Below are positions 26,974-35,923 of a DNA stretch of 64,000 nucleotides, one piece after another. Within the stretch, counting starts at the first letter, position 1. Each line of letters starts with the position of its first letter. The notes under the pieces were generated by a model. It was given only the letters and a program-made list of their open reading frames with translations, was not told where the DNA came from and did no database searches. This DNA comes from Methanomassiliicoccaceae archaeon (GTDB taxonomy: Archaea > Thermoplasmatota > Thermoplasmata > Methanomassiliicoccales > Methanomethylophilaceae), in the NCBI GenBank assembly GCA_016284295.1, contig JAEEOP010000001.1, positions 62,001 to 126,000 of the forward strand. Reading direction: 5' to 3'. The position numbers and the translations under genes were made by a program.

Positions 26974-29900
26974 TCATCTGTCATCCGTATCCATCTCGAG
27001 ACGTTCCTCCGCTTCGCAGAACGCATCCTTCAGCTTCTCCAGTTCCTCGTCGGTCGCGTCCCAGTAGCCGCGCCTCTCCGCCTCCGAGAACCTCTCCAGC
27101 ATGGAAAGGTAGGCCCAGTTGTTGTTCTCCATCATCCTGCGCCTCATATCCTCATCCGAAACATAGGTCTGCATCATATCGCTGAACACACCCGATTGGA
27201 CCTGACCCGTGGTGGCGGCCAATCCGAGCACATTCTCCAAACGGTCGTTTATGCTCTGGACACCGTGATAGTTCACAGCCAGAAGGCCCTCTATCCATTT
27301 GGGATTGAGGAGCCTGGTCCTGACACCGTGCTCTATGGACCTCTGCAAGCTCGTAATGCGGACCCTCGGACGGCTACCATCGACTACGAAGGCTACGGCC
27401 ATCCTATTGCTGGCCATCTGCACTGATTTGGACAACCCGCCGAGGAACTCGTAGTAGTGGTCCAGATCGATTATCTCTCTGTCGGTGGAATCCCTGATCT
27501 GCGATATAACTTCGACACGCCTGTGATTGAACTCGAGCAGACCGGGGACATCCTCCGCACGCTCGCTGCTTGTATACGCATAGTGCATCGAAGAGACGAA
27601 CGAATCGCACAGCTCATCTTCCTCCTCCCACTGGGAACTGTTCACCAATCCCGTCATCCCAGTGCCGTATTGCCCATCCGCGGGTCCGAACAATCTGCAT
27701 TTTGATAAGGAATCGCACATACCTTCCGACAATCCGGCCCCCCTCAGGAACGAGAGATTGTCCATCGAATGCGAACATATCGGGTTGTCTCCGCCCTCGT
27801 CCAGATCGGATACCATACGGAACAGACCGTCCAGTCCGCCTATCAGCTGAGGGAACATGTCCCTGAAGAAACCGCAGATTGTCACGACGACGTCTACCCT
27901 GGGCCTCCTCAGCTCCTCCAGTGGAATGGGTTCGAACCTGCCGCAGAAATCGCCGTCGTCCCTGACCATCCTCAGACCAAGATATCCGCAAATCTGGCCT
28001 ATGCTCATGCCTTGCGTACGGGATGTCTCCAGCCCCCAGAGGATGAGTCCGGCCGATTCCGGGACCCTTCCTTCCTGCTCGATGAAACTCCTGATCGTAT
28101 CCTCCGCGGCCTGATATCCGCGTTCGAATGCCGAGCGAGTCGGCACCTTGATCGGATTGAACTGCACCAGATTGCGTCCCGAAGGGAGAACATCCGGATC
28201 CATCATCGCATCACCACCGACGGCAGGTTCTATGTACCCTCCATCCAGCGCATGGATCAGATTCCTCATTTCGAGGTCGCTCCTGTATCTTGCGATCAGG
28301 TCATCGTCCGAGAGCTCCGTCCCCGCTTCCCTGATAATCGCCACATACCCTTCCGCCTGTTCGATGGTGGAGGGTTGTCCGAAGACATGGAGACCCTCCG
28401 GGATCAAAGACTCCTTCATAGACAGCAGCTCGTCCTCGAGACTCTCCATCTCCGCAGGCAGCCTCATGGATTCGGCCTTCTCGATTATCCGCTCGGATAT
28501 CAGCTCGGCCCTCCCGGGATCTGTCAACTGAGATTCCCTGTACTCGGCTATGAGGCCCTCGAGCTCGGACAGCTCGCCGTAGAGCCCGCTCCTGATCATA
28601 GGGGGCTGCATATAGCTGATGAGCACGGCATGCGTCCTCCTCTTGGCGATCATGGCCTCGGAGGTATTGCCCGAATAATAGAGATAGAAATGAGGGACGT
28701 TGCCCAGCATCTTATCGGGGAAGCAATCCTCCGACGATGCCATCTCCTTCCCTGGGAGGAACTCCAATGTGCCGTGCGTCCCCAGATGGATTATCGCGTC
28801 TGCCTTGAACTCGTTCTCGATCCAATCGTAGAATGCCGCATACTGATGATGCGGAGGAATGCTCTGATCGTGATATGTCGATGCATCCACGCTGTCGCTG
28901 ACCCTCGGCGGCTGAATGCCTATGAAGACGTTGCCCAACCTGAGACCGGGGATGATGTATCCGTTGCTGTCCGCCATCACCTTCCCCGGAGGATCGCCCC
29001 AATAGTCCGATATGCGCCTGTCATACTGCTTCTTCGGATCGTAATGTATTGCTTTGAATCCGTCATGCCATTTTCCGTCATTCAGGAGTCCGTTGCCGAT
29101 GAATGCATCGATTATCTCGGATGCTTCCATAGGTTCGGTGTCATACCCGGCATCCTTCAAGATCTCCAGGATACGTGACAAGGAGCCGGAACCGTCGAGA
29201 TAGGAACCGCCAAACAGATTGTCCTCGCCTGGCGGATAGTTGTAGGCTATTATCGCCACCTTCTTGTCACTGTTCTGCTTATTGCTGAGGGCGACCAGCC
29301 TTTCTGCCTTCCCGCATATCCTTTCGATCCTCTCTTCCAACGGCACCGTTTCCATAAGGGAGATCGTACCTAGGGGCTCCTCGTGGACTTTCTGGAAACC
29401 TGCTGGAATCGTGCAAAATGCACCGTCCAGCTCCGGCAGGAAGATGTCCAGCATGAACTCCATCGGATCTATGCCTACAGGATCCGCCGACCATTCTTCC
29501 ATGCTCCTCTTCGAGAAGCAGAATGGCGAGATGAGCGGCGCATCTAGCTCCCTCAAGAGCCAATTCGCCGAGACAGAGTCCCCGCCCATGGGCCCTGCCA
29601 TGAACCTGAACGGGAGAAGATTGACGATGACTTTCGGGCTTCCGATGAGCGATCTCAGCTGATCTGTGTTTGAGATGCTGTAGCTGTTCATGGCGATGGG
29701 CAGCACCCTCATGGATTCCGACAGCTTCTCGAATAGCGCTCTGACCACCGCGGTCGACTGATGCGGGTAGTTACTGCCGTTGGACAAGAGGGCCACATCA
29801 TAGCCTTCCTCGGATATCCTCGTGCTGTAGCTCCCTACATCATCGAACTCCCGGAGGGACAACGGGTCCTTGACATACACTCCCGTCCTGCACGGGATGA

Positions 29901-30348
29901 ATTGGGCTTCAGGCAGGCCTCCCACACCCAGATATCTGCTCAGCAGCATGGTGTAGATGAACTCGATATCATGATACTCGGCACGTTTCCACGCCTGGGA
30001 GATGCGTTCGATGGCCTCCGCATCCTCGGGGGAATCCTTCATCCTGCGCTCATCATATCCTCCAAGACGGTTCAGCTGCAACGCCATCCCGCCGATACAG
30101 ATGCGTATCCCCTTGCATGCTTTGACTGCCGATGCTATCCCAGAGTACACGTCCCTGCGTACGCCCATGAGATCGGCAATCACGATATCGGCCGTCGAGA
30201 TGTCATTATAGATTTCCGATTCGGGTGCACCGCCACCGACATAATGAAGATGGAAGTCCGCCCCCTTTCCAGAAAGAGTCTTGCTGAAAAGATCAGACTG
30301 ATATAATGCAGGTCTGGAAACGGATGCCACCGTTATGTGGAGGACCAT
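26974..30348 (-). CDS. CobN-type metal chelatase large subunit (CobN3)
   Basis: A CobN/BchH family protein of about 1124 residues, the shortest and most divergent of the four. It keeps HLGTHGTLEFLPGKEMASSE, YYSGNTSEAMIAKRR and GLAATTGQVQSGVF, where the others have FGWDATSDI. The open frame reaches 30435, but the ATG at 30348 (MVLHITVASVSRPALYQ) matches the paralogue starts and lies about 25 bases behind a CTTTATAA box, so the mRNA is probably leaderless. Several motif residues conserved in CobN1, CobN2 and CobN4 are changed (EFLP for EWLP, SGN for IGN), so its ligand or activity may differ. It converges on importer B and carries a dyad at its promoter. Confidence 0.88.
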   Translation of the reverse strand: MVLHITVASVSRPALYQSDLFSKTLSGKGADFHLHYVGGGAPESEIYNDISTADIVIADLMGVRRDVYSGIASAVKACKGIRICIGGMALQLNRLGGYDERRMKDSPEDAEAIERISQAWKRAEYHDIEFIYTMLLSRYLGVGGLPEAQFIPCRTGVYVKDPLSLREFDDVGSYSTRISEEGYDVALLSNGSNYPHQSTAVVRALFEKLSESMRVLPIAMNSYSISNTDQLRSLIGSPKVIVNLLPFRFMAGPMGGDSVSANWLLRELDAPLISPFCFSKRSMEEWSADPVGIDPMEFMLDIFLPELDGAFCTIPAGFQKVHEEPLGTISLMETVPLEERIERICGKAERLVALSNKQNSDKKVAIIAYNYPPGEDNLFGGSYLDGSGSLSRILEILKDAGYDTEPMEASEIIDAFIGNGLLNDGKWHDGFKAIHYDPKKQYDRRISDYWGDPPGKVMADSNGYIIPGLRLGNVFIGIQPPRVSDSVDASTYHDQSIPPHHQYAAFYDWIENEFKADAIIHLGTHGTLEFLPGKEMASSEDCFPDKMLGNVPHFYLYYSGNTSEAMIAKRRTHAVLISYMQPPMIRSGLYGELSELEGLIAEYRESQLTDPGRAELISERIIEKAESMRLPAEMESLEDELLSMKESLIPEGLHVFGQPSTIEQAEGYVAIIREAGTELSDDDLIARYRSDLEMRNLIHALDGGYIEPAVGGDAMMDPDVLPSGRNLVQFNPIKVPTRSAFERGYQAAEDTIRSFIEQEGRVPESAGLILWGLETSRTQGMSIGQICGYLGLRMVRDDGDFCGRFEPIPLEELRRPRVDVVVTICGFFRDMFPQLIGGLDGLFRMVSDLDEGGDNPICSHSMDNLSFLRGAGLSEGMCDSLSKCRLFGPADGQYGTGMTGLVNSSQWEEEDELCDSFVSSMHYAYTSSERAEDVPGLLEFNHRRVEVISQIRDSTDREIIDLDHYYEFLGGLSKSVQMASNRMAVAFVVDGSRPRVRITSLQRSIEHGVRTRLLNPKWIEGLLAVNYHGVQSINDRLENVLGLAATTGQVQSGVFSDMMQTYVSDEDMRRRMMENNNWAYLSMLERFSEAERRGYWDATDEELEKLKDAFCEAEERLEMDTDDR

Positions 30349-30381
30349 ACCTAGTGATTGGCTATTCGGATTATAAAGAAT

Positions 30382-30394
30382 GGCAGATACGTCC
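30382..30394 (-). promoter_or_regulatory. Shared dyad operator ahead of CobN3
   Basis: The minus strand reads GGACGTATCTGCC, then ATT and a CTTTATAA TATA box (30371-30378), ahead of the preferred ATG at 30348. The left half matches the consensus exactly, and the right half differs at two positions. Confidence 0.55.
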
Positions 30395-30770
30395 GACTGG
30401 ACATATGGTTTATCTTTATCAATCGGACTTAACAAAACTGACCATCGAGGATGCTTTCTTGATCAAATGATTGCTTGAGATCCATTATTTAAATATTGTT
30501 TAAATAAATCAAAAAGTATGTGGGAACTTTTTGCACTGTTGGATATTGATACCTGCTACATAGCGAAACGATCATTCATGAGGCCGTCTCTGCGACCATA
30601 AGTCGAGGGTTCGCCTCCACTAAACGGATTTGTGCATTTTTAGACATATCCTAGTTGAAACACTTGGACAAAATTGAATTGTTGGCATCCAACATCGCCG
30701 TGAAACGTGGTTTTTGGATAATATAGCCAGATGGTACAAAATCATCCAAATCGTAACAAATAGATAGTAC
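30395..30770. other. Gene-free A+T-rich interval between CobN3 and importer C
   Basis: About 375 bases with no convincing frame on either strand. It separates two divergent promoters, each with its own dyad. A palindromic AT tract (TTATTTAAATATTGTTTAAATAA) near 30486 and a tRNA T-arm-like GAGGGTTCGCCTCC near 30605 are the only features I can point to. Neither makes a recognisable RNA gene. Confidence 0.5.
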
Positions 30771-30783
30771 GGATTATACATCC
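30771..30783 (+). promoter_or_regulatory. Shared dyad operator ahead of importer C
   Basis: GGATTATACATCC is followed by AAT and, a few bases on, the TATA box CTTATAT (30791-30797), about 47 bases ahead of the ATPase ATG at 30843. It is identical in all 13 positions to the importer B copy. Confidence 0.7.
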
Positions 30784-30842
30784 AATAATACTTATATGCC
30801 GAAGAAACTCACAGTCCCTAACCAAAATAAGGTCGGGAATCT

Positions 30843-31718
30843 ATGGAAATTGATGCGAATGACATGTCTTTCGGTTACTCAGGAGTCCCTGTTCTGAAAG
30901 CCATCAACTTTAATATCAACGGCCCGCAACTGGTCTCAATCCTGGGACCCAATGGTGTCGGAAAATCGACGTTGATCCACTGCATCAACAAGATCCTGTC
31001 CCCCAACGGCGGTACCGTCCTTCTTGACGACAAGAACGTGAACGAGTACTCCCTGAAGGAGATGGCGAAGAAAGTAGGTTACGTTCCTTATTCCTCGTCC
31101 GACACCTTCCCATTGACGGTTGTCGACACGGTCCTTCTAGGAAGGCACCCCCACGCTGGTTGGAAGACCACCGAGGAGGACCTCGAGATCGTGTATGACA
31201 CACTGAAGAAGATGGGGATAGAGGATCTGGCGATGAGGTCGTTCAACGAGCTGTCCGCCGGTCAGCACCAGCGTGTGATGCTGGCCAGAGGGCTGGTTCA
31301 GAGGCCTCAGGTGCTCCTGCTGGATGAGCCCACATCCAATCTGGATATCAAGCATCAGCTCGGAATATCCAAGATGCTCAGGGATCTGTCCCGCCAGGAG
31401 AACATCCAGGTGATAATGATCAGCCACGACATCAACATCGCGGCGAAGTACTCCGACAACATCATCCTGATGCATGACGGTTCGATCTACGCCGTCGGCA
31501 GGCCGGAGGAGGTCATTACCGAGGAGAATATTCTAACCGTTTATGGGGTCAAATGCAGGATCATAGACGATAACGGGCACCCCCACCTCATAATGAGCGA
31601 CGGGTCGGAGGACGAAGGATGTCCCTCGCTCCCTGGATCATCCTGCGACAGCAGATCGCATCACTGCGATCCGGTGACCTCAGGAATTAAAGAGACGGCG
31701 GAAGCCGTCAAAGAGTGA
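30843..31718 (+). CDS. Importer C ATPase, BtuD-like, with Cys/His tail
   Basis: A 291-residue ATPase with Walker A GPNGVGKST, signature LSAGQHQRVM, Walker B VLLLDEPTSNLD and H-loop MISHDIN. It is closely related to the importer A ATPase; both use LSAGQHQ. It is first in its operon, ahead of the binding protein, which is unusual. After the normal end (about residue 245) there is a tail rich in Cys, His and acid residues (EDEGCPSLPGSSCDSRSHHC) that could bind metal. The gene is followed within four bases by the binding protein. Confidence 0.92.
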   Translation: MEIDANDMSFGYSGVPVLKAINFNINGPQLVSILGPNGVGKSTLIHCINKILSPNGGTVLLDDKNVNEYSLKEMAKKVGYVPYSSSDTFPLTVVDTVLLGRHPHAGWKTTEEDLEIVYDTLKKMGIEDLAMRSFNELSAGQHQRVMLARGLVQRPQVLLLDEPTSNLDIKHQLGISKMLRDLSRQENIQVIMISHDINIAAKYSDNIILMHDGSIYAVGRPEEVITEENILTVYGVKCRIIDDNGHPHLIMSDGSEDEGCPSLPGSSCDSRSHHCDPVTSGIKETAEAVKE

Positions 31719-31722
31719 TAGA

Positions 31723-33060
31723 ATGGCAATGAACAAGAATACAAAGATCATCATCGCGGTCGTCGTCGTTCTGGCGATCGTGGTGGTCGTCGCCGCAGTG
31801 TTCCTCATGCAGCCCCAGGACGTCACAAAGGACGCCAAGGAGATGGAGACATCGGAACTCAAGATGTACGGAAACATCAACGGTGACGGATTCATAGACG
31901 ACAAGGATACAAAGATCATCAAAGGCCTCATCGACCAGGGCAAGACCGCAAAGGACTACCCTCTCGCCGACGCCAACCAGGACGGAAAGCTGTCTCAGGA
32001 AGACATCGACCTCCTGAACAAGGTCATCAAGGGAGAGAGCTGTACCATTTGGCACATGAACCTCCACGATTACAACGAGGACGGAATCATGGACTATGAG
32101 AAGGTCTCCACAAAGTTCCCGATCAGCTCCATGATCTGTACCGGATCTTCCAACACCTTCATGATGCTGTACATGGCAGGAATCATCGACGAGGTCAAGG
32201 GAGCATCCTACGGATCCACCGTCGACAACCTCTACAACGACTGCTACAAGGACACCACAAAGACCGTCAAGCTCGGAACCTCCTCCACCAAGATCGATTT
32301 CGAGGATGGAAAGGGAGCCGCATCCGATCTGATTAAGAAGGAGAACGTCACGGCTGTCCTCTCCGACTGGAACAGAACCTACCTCACCAATGAGAAGGAC
32401 TTCGAGAACGCCGGTGTCGATGTCATCAGGTTCGCTGCGGCAAGCACCGAGATCGATGTCATCGCCCATGACTACTACATGCTCGGACTCCTCTTCCAGA
32501 AGCAGGACAGGGCAAAGGAGGTCGTCGCATACATGAAGGAAGTCCTCGACAAGATCGAGCAGGCCTCCACCAAGGAGAACAAGGCCATTTCCGCAGTCGT
32601 CTCCAGTATGACCAACTACTACTCCGTCGGAGACTCCGACTACACTGCCCTCCTCAAGTCCGTCCACGGAAAGAACGCACTGGACTCCGGAAACTGGGGT
32701 ACCACCACCTCCATCAAGGTGCTGGACAACCTGGACGTTTTCAACACTGACAAGTACAGGTACGACTACGTGGTCCACCTCAGAGCCTACAACGGATACA
32801 CCGCCGAGGCCGACATGGCAAAGCTCTACAACGACTACACCAAGACCATCGCTGAGTACTGGGAGCACGGAACCAACGGCCAGTACATCGTCAACGGTAA
32901 CATGCCCATCCCCGCAAGGATGGCATACGTGGCGAGTCTGTTCTACGACGGTGTCGACAAGAAGTGGGCTGACGAGATCCACCAGGGATTCGTTGACAAG
33001 TTCTTCAAGAACAAAAACTTCAAGGTCTCCGATTTGACCTTCGTCTACCCCGCAGAATGA
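31723..33060 (+). CDS. Importer C substrate-binding protein with dockerin-like repeats
   Basis: A 445-residue membrane-anchored binding protein. Residues 8-30 are the anchor. Calcium-loop repeats follow: N51-x-N53-x-D55-G-x-x-D59-x-x-D62, D83-x-N85-x-D87-G-x-x-S91-x-x-D94 and a looser third at D116-x-N118-x-D120-G. This is the pattern of a dockerin-like domain. From about residue 130 it continues as a BtuF/FepB-class fold. Codon choice is strongly biased to C-ending codons, suggesting high expression, and a GNRA-capped hairpin follows the stop. Partner permeases are at 33107 and 34191. Confidence 0.86.
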   Translation: MAMNKNTKIIIAVVVVLAIVVVVAAVFLMQPQDVTKDAKEMETSELKMYGNINGDGFIDDKDTKIIKGLIDQGKTAKDYPLADANQDGKLSQEDIDLLNKVIKGESCTIWHMNLHDYNEDGIMDYEKVSTKFPISSMICTGSSNTFMMLYMAGIIDEVKGASYGSTVDNLYNDCYKDTTKTVKLGTSSTKIDFEDGKGAASDLIKKENVTAVLSDWNRTYLTNEKDFENAGVDVIRFAAASTEIDVIAHDYYMLGLLFQKQDRAKEVVAYMKEVLDKIEQASTKENKAISAVVSSMTNYYSVGDSDYTALLKSVHGKNALDSGNWGTTTSIKVLDNLDVFNTDKYRYDYVVHLRAYNGYTAEADMAKLYNDYTKTIAEYWEHGTNGQYIVNGNMPIPARMAYVASLFYDGVDKKWADEIHQGFVDKFFKNKNFKVSDLTFVYPAE

Positions 33061-33068
33061 AACTATTT

Positions 33069-33086
33069 GGCCGGGGCGACCCGGCC
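33069..33086 (+). terminator. Hairpin after importer C binding protein
   Basis: GGCCGGG-GCGA-CCCGGCC is a perfect seven-base-pair stem capped by a GCGA tetraloop, nine bases after the stop, followed by TTAACCTTAA. It is probably a partial terminator or an mRNA 3' stabiliser that separates the abundant binding protein from the permeases. Confidence 0.55.
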
Positions 33087-33106
33087 TTAACCTTAATGAT
33101 GATACA

Positions 33107-34186
33107 ATGGCATCCTCCGTCGAAGAACTGAAGCAGGAATACGGCCGGTACACGTTCCGCAAGATATTATTCATAATCATCTGCATCTGCCTTACAGTGA
33201 CCATGTTCTGGCTTTCGCTCGCCGTCGGTACTAGACAGCTGTCGCTGGAGGAGTCGTTGAACCTTTTCATTAACCACCTCATGGGTAACATCCCGGACCA
33301 CGACTCCAACATCTGGTATGATGACAACATCGTCTGGAATTACAGAGTGCCACGTGCCCTCTTCGCCATAACGGCGGGAGCCGGGCTCTCGGTCGCAGGA
33401 GCCGTCATGCAAGGGGTCATGAAGAACCCTCTGGCAGACCCGTACACCACAGGAGTCTCATCCGGAGCACTGCTCGGAGCCTCCATAGCCATCGTCCTCG
33501 GGTTCTCTCTGGGCGGAAGCGGGATCGCCGGAGCCGGAGTCGTCATCAACGCCATCGTCTTCGCGATGCTGCCTGTGGTAGCGATAGTTGCGATGGGACC
33601 TTTCTTCAGGAAGTCTCCTGCATCCCTCATCCTAGCCGGAGTGGCGGTATCATACGCATTCAGTTCGCTCACATCGCTGCTGCTGGTCACAACTGACTCA
33701 TCCACCCTTGCCACGGTCTACCACTGGCAGGTCGGAACGCTCACTGAGGTGTCCTGGGAATCGATCCCGCCCGTTCTGGCGGTACAGGTCGTAGGACTTG
33801 CCATACTGTTCCCGCTGGCCAACAAGATCAACCTCATGGCCCTCGACGACAAGGATGCCAAATCCATGGGACTAGACAGCGAGAAGCTCCGTATGGTCTG
33901 CCTGGTCATCCTGTCGGTGATGGCCGCCATCATAATCTGTTACGTCGGAGTCATCGGTTTCGTTGGACTCGTTATCCCTCACATGGTGAGAATAGTGCTC
34001 GGTTCCGACAACAAGTACCTTATCCCTGCCTCGGCCGCTCTCGGAGCCGCATTCCTGCTGACATGCGACGTAATCTCCAGGAGCATAGACGTATCCTCAT
34101 CCATCCCTGTGGGAGTCGTGACATCCTTCATCGGAGCCCCGATATTCCTCGCGCTGATCATCAGGGAGAAGAAGAACGTATGGTGA
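33107..34186 (+). CDS. Importer C permease 1, BtuC/FecCD family
   Basis: A 359-residue integral membrane protein with YRVPRALFAITAGAGLSVAG, NPLADPYTTGVSSGALLGA, YHWQVGTLTEVSW, DAKSMGLDSEKLR and GVIGFVGLVIPHMVRI, the usual family signature. It is followed four bases later by a second, related permease. Importers of this class normally have one permease gene making a homodimer. Two adjacent copies imply either a heterodimeric channel or two channels sharing one ATPase and one binding protein. Confidence 0.92.
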   Translation: MASSVEELKQEYGRYTFRKILFIIICICLTVTMFWLSLAVGTRQLSLEESLNLFINHLMGNIPDHDSNIWYDDNIVWNYRVPRALFAITAGAGLSVAGAVMQGVMKNPLADPYTTGVSSGALLGASIAIVLGFSLGGSGIAGAGVVINAIVFAMLPVVAIVAMGPFFRKSPASLILAGVAVSYAFSSLTSLLLVTTDSSTLATVYHWQVGTLTEVSWESIPPVLAVQVVGLAILFPLANKINLMALDDKDAKSMGLDSEKLRMVCLVILSVMAAIIICYVGVIGFVGLVIPHMVRIVLGSDNKYLIPASAALGAAFLLTCDVISRSIDVSSSIPVGVVTSFIGAPIFLALIIREKKNVW

Positions 34187-34190
34187 TAAC

Positions 34191-35255
34191 ATGACATCGG
34201 AGGAAGTGAAGGATTATCAGAGGCGTACCAGGAAGAAAGTCGTTTGGGCGGCGATCTTCATCATAATCATATTCATCCTCAGCGTCTATTCGCTGTCGGT
34301 CAGCACATTTTCCATGTCTTTCGAACAGGCCTATCAGGTCCTGATCAACCACATCCTGGGCATAGAGCCGGAGACCATCATGGACAGGACCCGCGACAGA
34401 ATCGTCGTCGGTCTCACAGCGCCTAGAACAATCGCAGCCGTCCTTGTAGGAAGCATCCTCGCTATAGACGGCGCGGTCATGCAGAGCATCACTAGGAACC
34501 CCCTGGCGGACCCGTATACTATAGGAATCTCATCTGCGGCGCTGTTCGGAACCAGTCTCTCCGTCGCCCTGGGGATAAGCATAGTGCCCTTCCTCGGGCA
34601 CGATGTGGCCATCGCGTCCAATGCGTTCGTATTCGCACTGATCCCCGCCATGGCCATCGTCTTCGTGTCATCGTTCAAGAAGATGAGCCCCAACATGATG
34701 ATCCTGATCGGCATCGGTATGATGTACATGTTCACGGCCGCCACGACGTTCGTCAAATTCAACGCGTCCGAGGAGGCACTCCAGGAAATCTACGAATGGG
34801 GTCTCGGAACGCTCAGCAAGATCACATGGGACAGTATCCTGCCGCTTATCATCGCCTTCGCCCTGGCGACAGTCGCGTTCATCCTCCTGTCCAACAGGAT
34901 CAACGTCCTATCTGCAGGAGACAACATGGCCAGGAGTCTAGGCGAGAATCCGGTCAGGCTCAGGGTCATCTGTTTCGTGCTTGTGTCCGTGACGACAGCC
35001 ATCGCCGTCTGCTACACCGGAACCATAGGTTTCGTCGGACTCGTCGCACCCCACATCGCCAGACTGTTCGTAGGAAGCGACAACAAGATGCTGATTCCCG
35101 TATCCGCGATTCTCGGCGCCATAATGATCATCGCCACAGACTGCATGGTAAGACTCCTTCCAGGAGGACTCCCCGCCGGAGTCATGACCGCCATGATTGG
35201 CGCACCCATATTCGTCATCATCCTCTACAGACAGAGAAGGAAAGCGGCTTTCTGA
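34191..35255 (+). CDS. Importer C permease 2, BtuC/FecCD family
   Basis: A 354-residue integral membrane protein with TAPRTIAAVLVGSILAIDGA, NPLADPYTIGISSAALFGT, YEWGLGTLSKITW, NMARSLGENPVRLR and GTIGFVGLVAPHIARL. It resembles permease 1 but is clearly diverged, for example WGLGTL for WQVGTL at the substrate-channel region. It is probably the heterodimer partner of permease 1. No second ATPase or binding protein follows. Confidence 0.92.
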   Translation: MTSEEVKDYQRRTRKKVVWAAIFIIIIFILSVYSLSVSTFSMSFEQAYQVLINHILGIEPETIMDRTRDRIVVGLTAPRTIAAVLVGSILAIDGAVMQSITRNPLADPYTIGISSAALFGTSLSVALGISIVPFLGHDVAIASNAFVFALIPAMAIVFVSSFKKMSPNMMILIGIGMMYMFTAATTFVKFNASEEALQEIYEWGLGTLSKITWDSILPLIIAFALATVAFILLSNRINVLSAGDNMARSLGENPVRLRVICFVLVSVTTAIAVCYTGTIGFVGLVAPHIARLFVGSDNKMLIPVSAILGAIMIIATDCMVRLLPGGLPAGVMTAMIGAPIFVIILYRQRRKAAF

Positions 35256-35299
35256 TCCGCTCCGCCATCTATCTATACCCTTGCGAGAATACAGGACGC

Positions 35300-35923
35300 A
35301 TGGCCAAGACGATCGATATCGACGAATCCAAATGCAACGGGTGCGGACTCTGTGTGGACGCATGTCACGAGGGCGCCCTAGCGCTCATCGACGGCAAGGC
35401 GAAGCTCGTCAGACCCAACTTCTGCGACGGGATGGGCGACTGCCTTCCGGCCTGCCCCCAGGGCGCGATATCGTTCATCGAGGACAGACCTTCCGCAGAC
35501 AGGATACCGATCAGTCCCATGGGCGCAGGCATGGGCCTCAACATGATGGCCATGCCAGGGGAGCAATGGCCAATCCAGCTCGCTCTGGTGTCCCCGGGAT
35601 CAGGATTCCTCAAAGGGGACTTGGTAATAGGCGCGGACTGCACCGCATTCAAGGTTGGCAACTTCAAGGACAGGTTCGTCGGGAAGGATCCCCTGGTCAT
35701 CGGATGCCCGAAGCTGGACCCGAGGGAGAGGTTCGACAAGCTCATCGAGATCTTCAGGAACGATCCCATAGACTCCGTGCGCATCGTGAGGATGGAGGTC
35801 CCCTGCTGCGGACAGCTAACAAGGATCGTCAGCACCGCGGTGCAGATGTCCGGGAAGGACATCCCCGTGAAGGAGACGGTCATCGGAAGGAACGGCAACG
35901 TAATCTCGGAGGCGACGATATGA
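35300..35923 (+). CDS. Iron-sulfur protein with two 4Fe-4S sites
   Basis: A 207-residue soluble protein starting at the ATG at 35300 (MAKTIDIDESKCNGCGLC). The N-terminus holds a complete CxxCxxCxxxC cluster motif (CNGCGLCVDAC) and a second, atypical set (CDGMGDCLPAC). The C-terminal half has conserved Cys in GADCTAF, IGCPKLD and EVPCCGQL. This layout matches a ferredoxin-like family widespread in anaerobes whose exact role is not established. It lies between importer C and CobN4 and overlaps the next gene as ATGA, so it may supply electrons to a reduction step of this system (inference). Confidence 0.82.
   Translation: MAKTIDIDESKCNGCGLCVDACHEGALALIDGKAKLVRPNFCDGMGDCLPACPQGAISFIEDRPSADRIPISPMGAGMGLNMMAMPGEQWPIQLALVSPGSGFLKGDLVIGADCTAFKVGNFKDRFVGKDPLVIGCPKLDPRERFDKLIEIFRNDPIDSVRIVRMEVPCCGQLTRIVSTAVQMSGKDIPVKETVIGRNGNVISEATI

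Noticed and set aside
30602-30618. tRNA 3' fragment or attachment site (GTCGAGGGTTCGCCTCC)
   Set aside because: It looks like a T arm, but no acceptor or anticodon arm can be drawn and no integrase or direct repeat is nearby.
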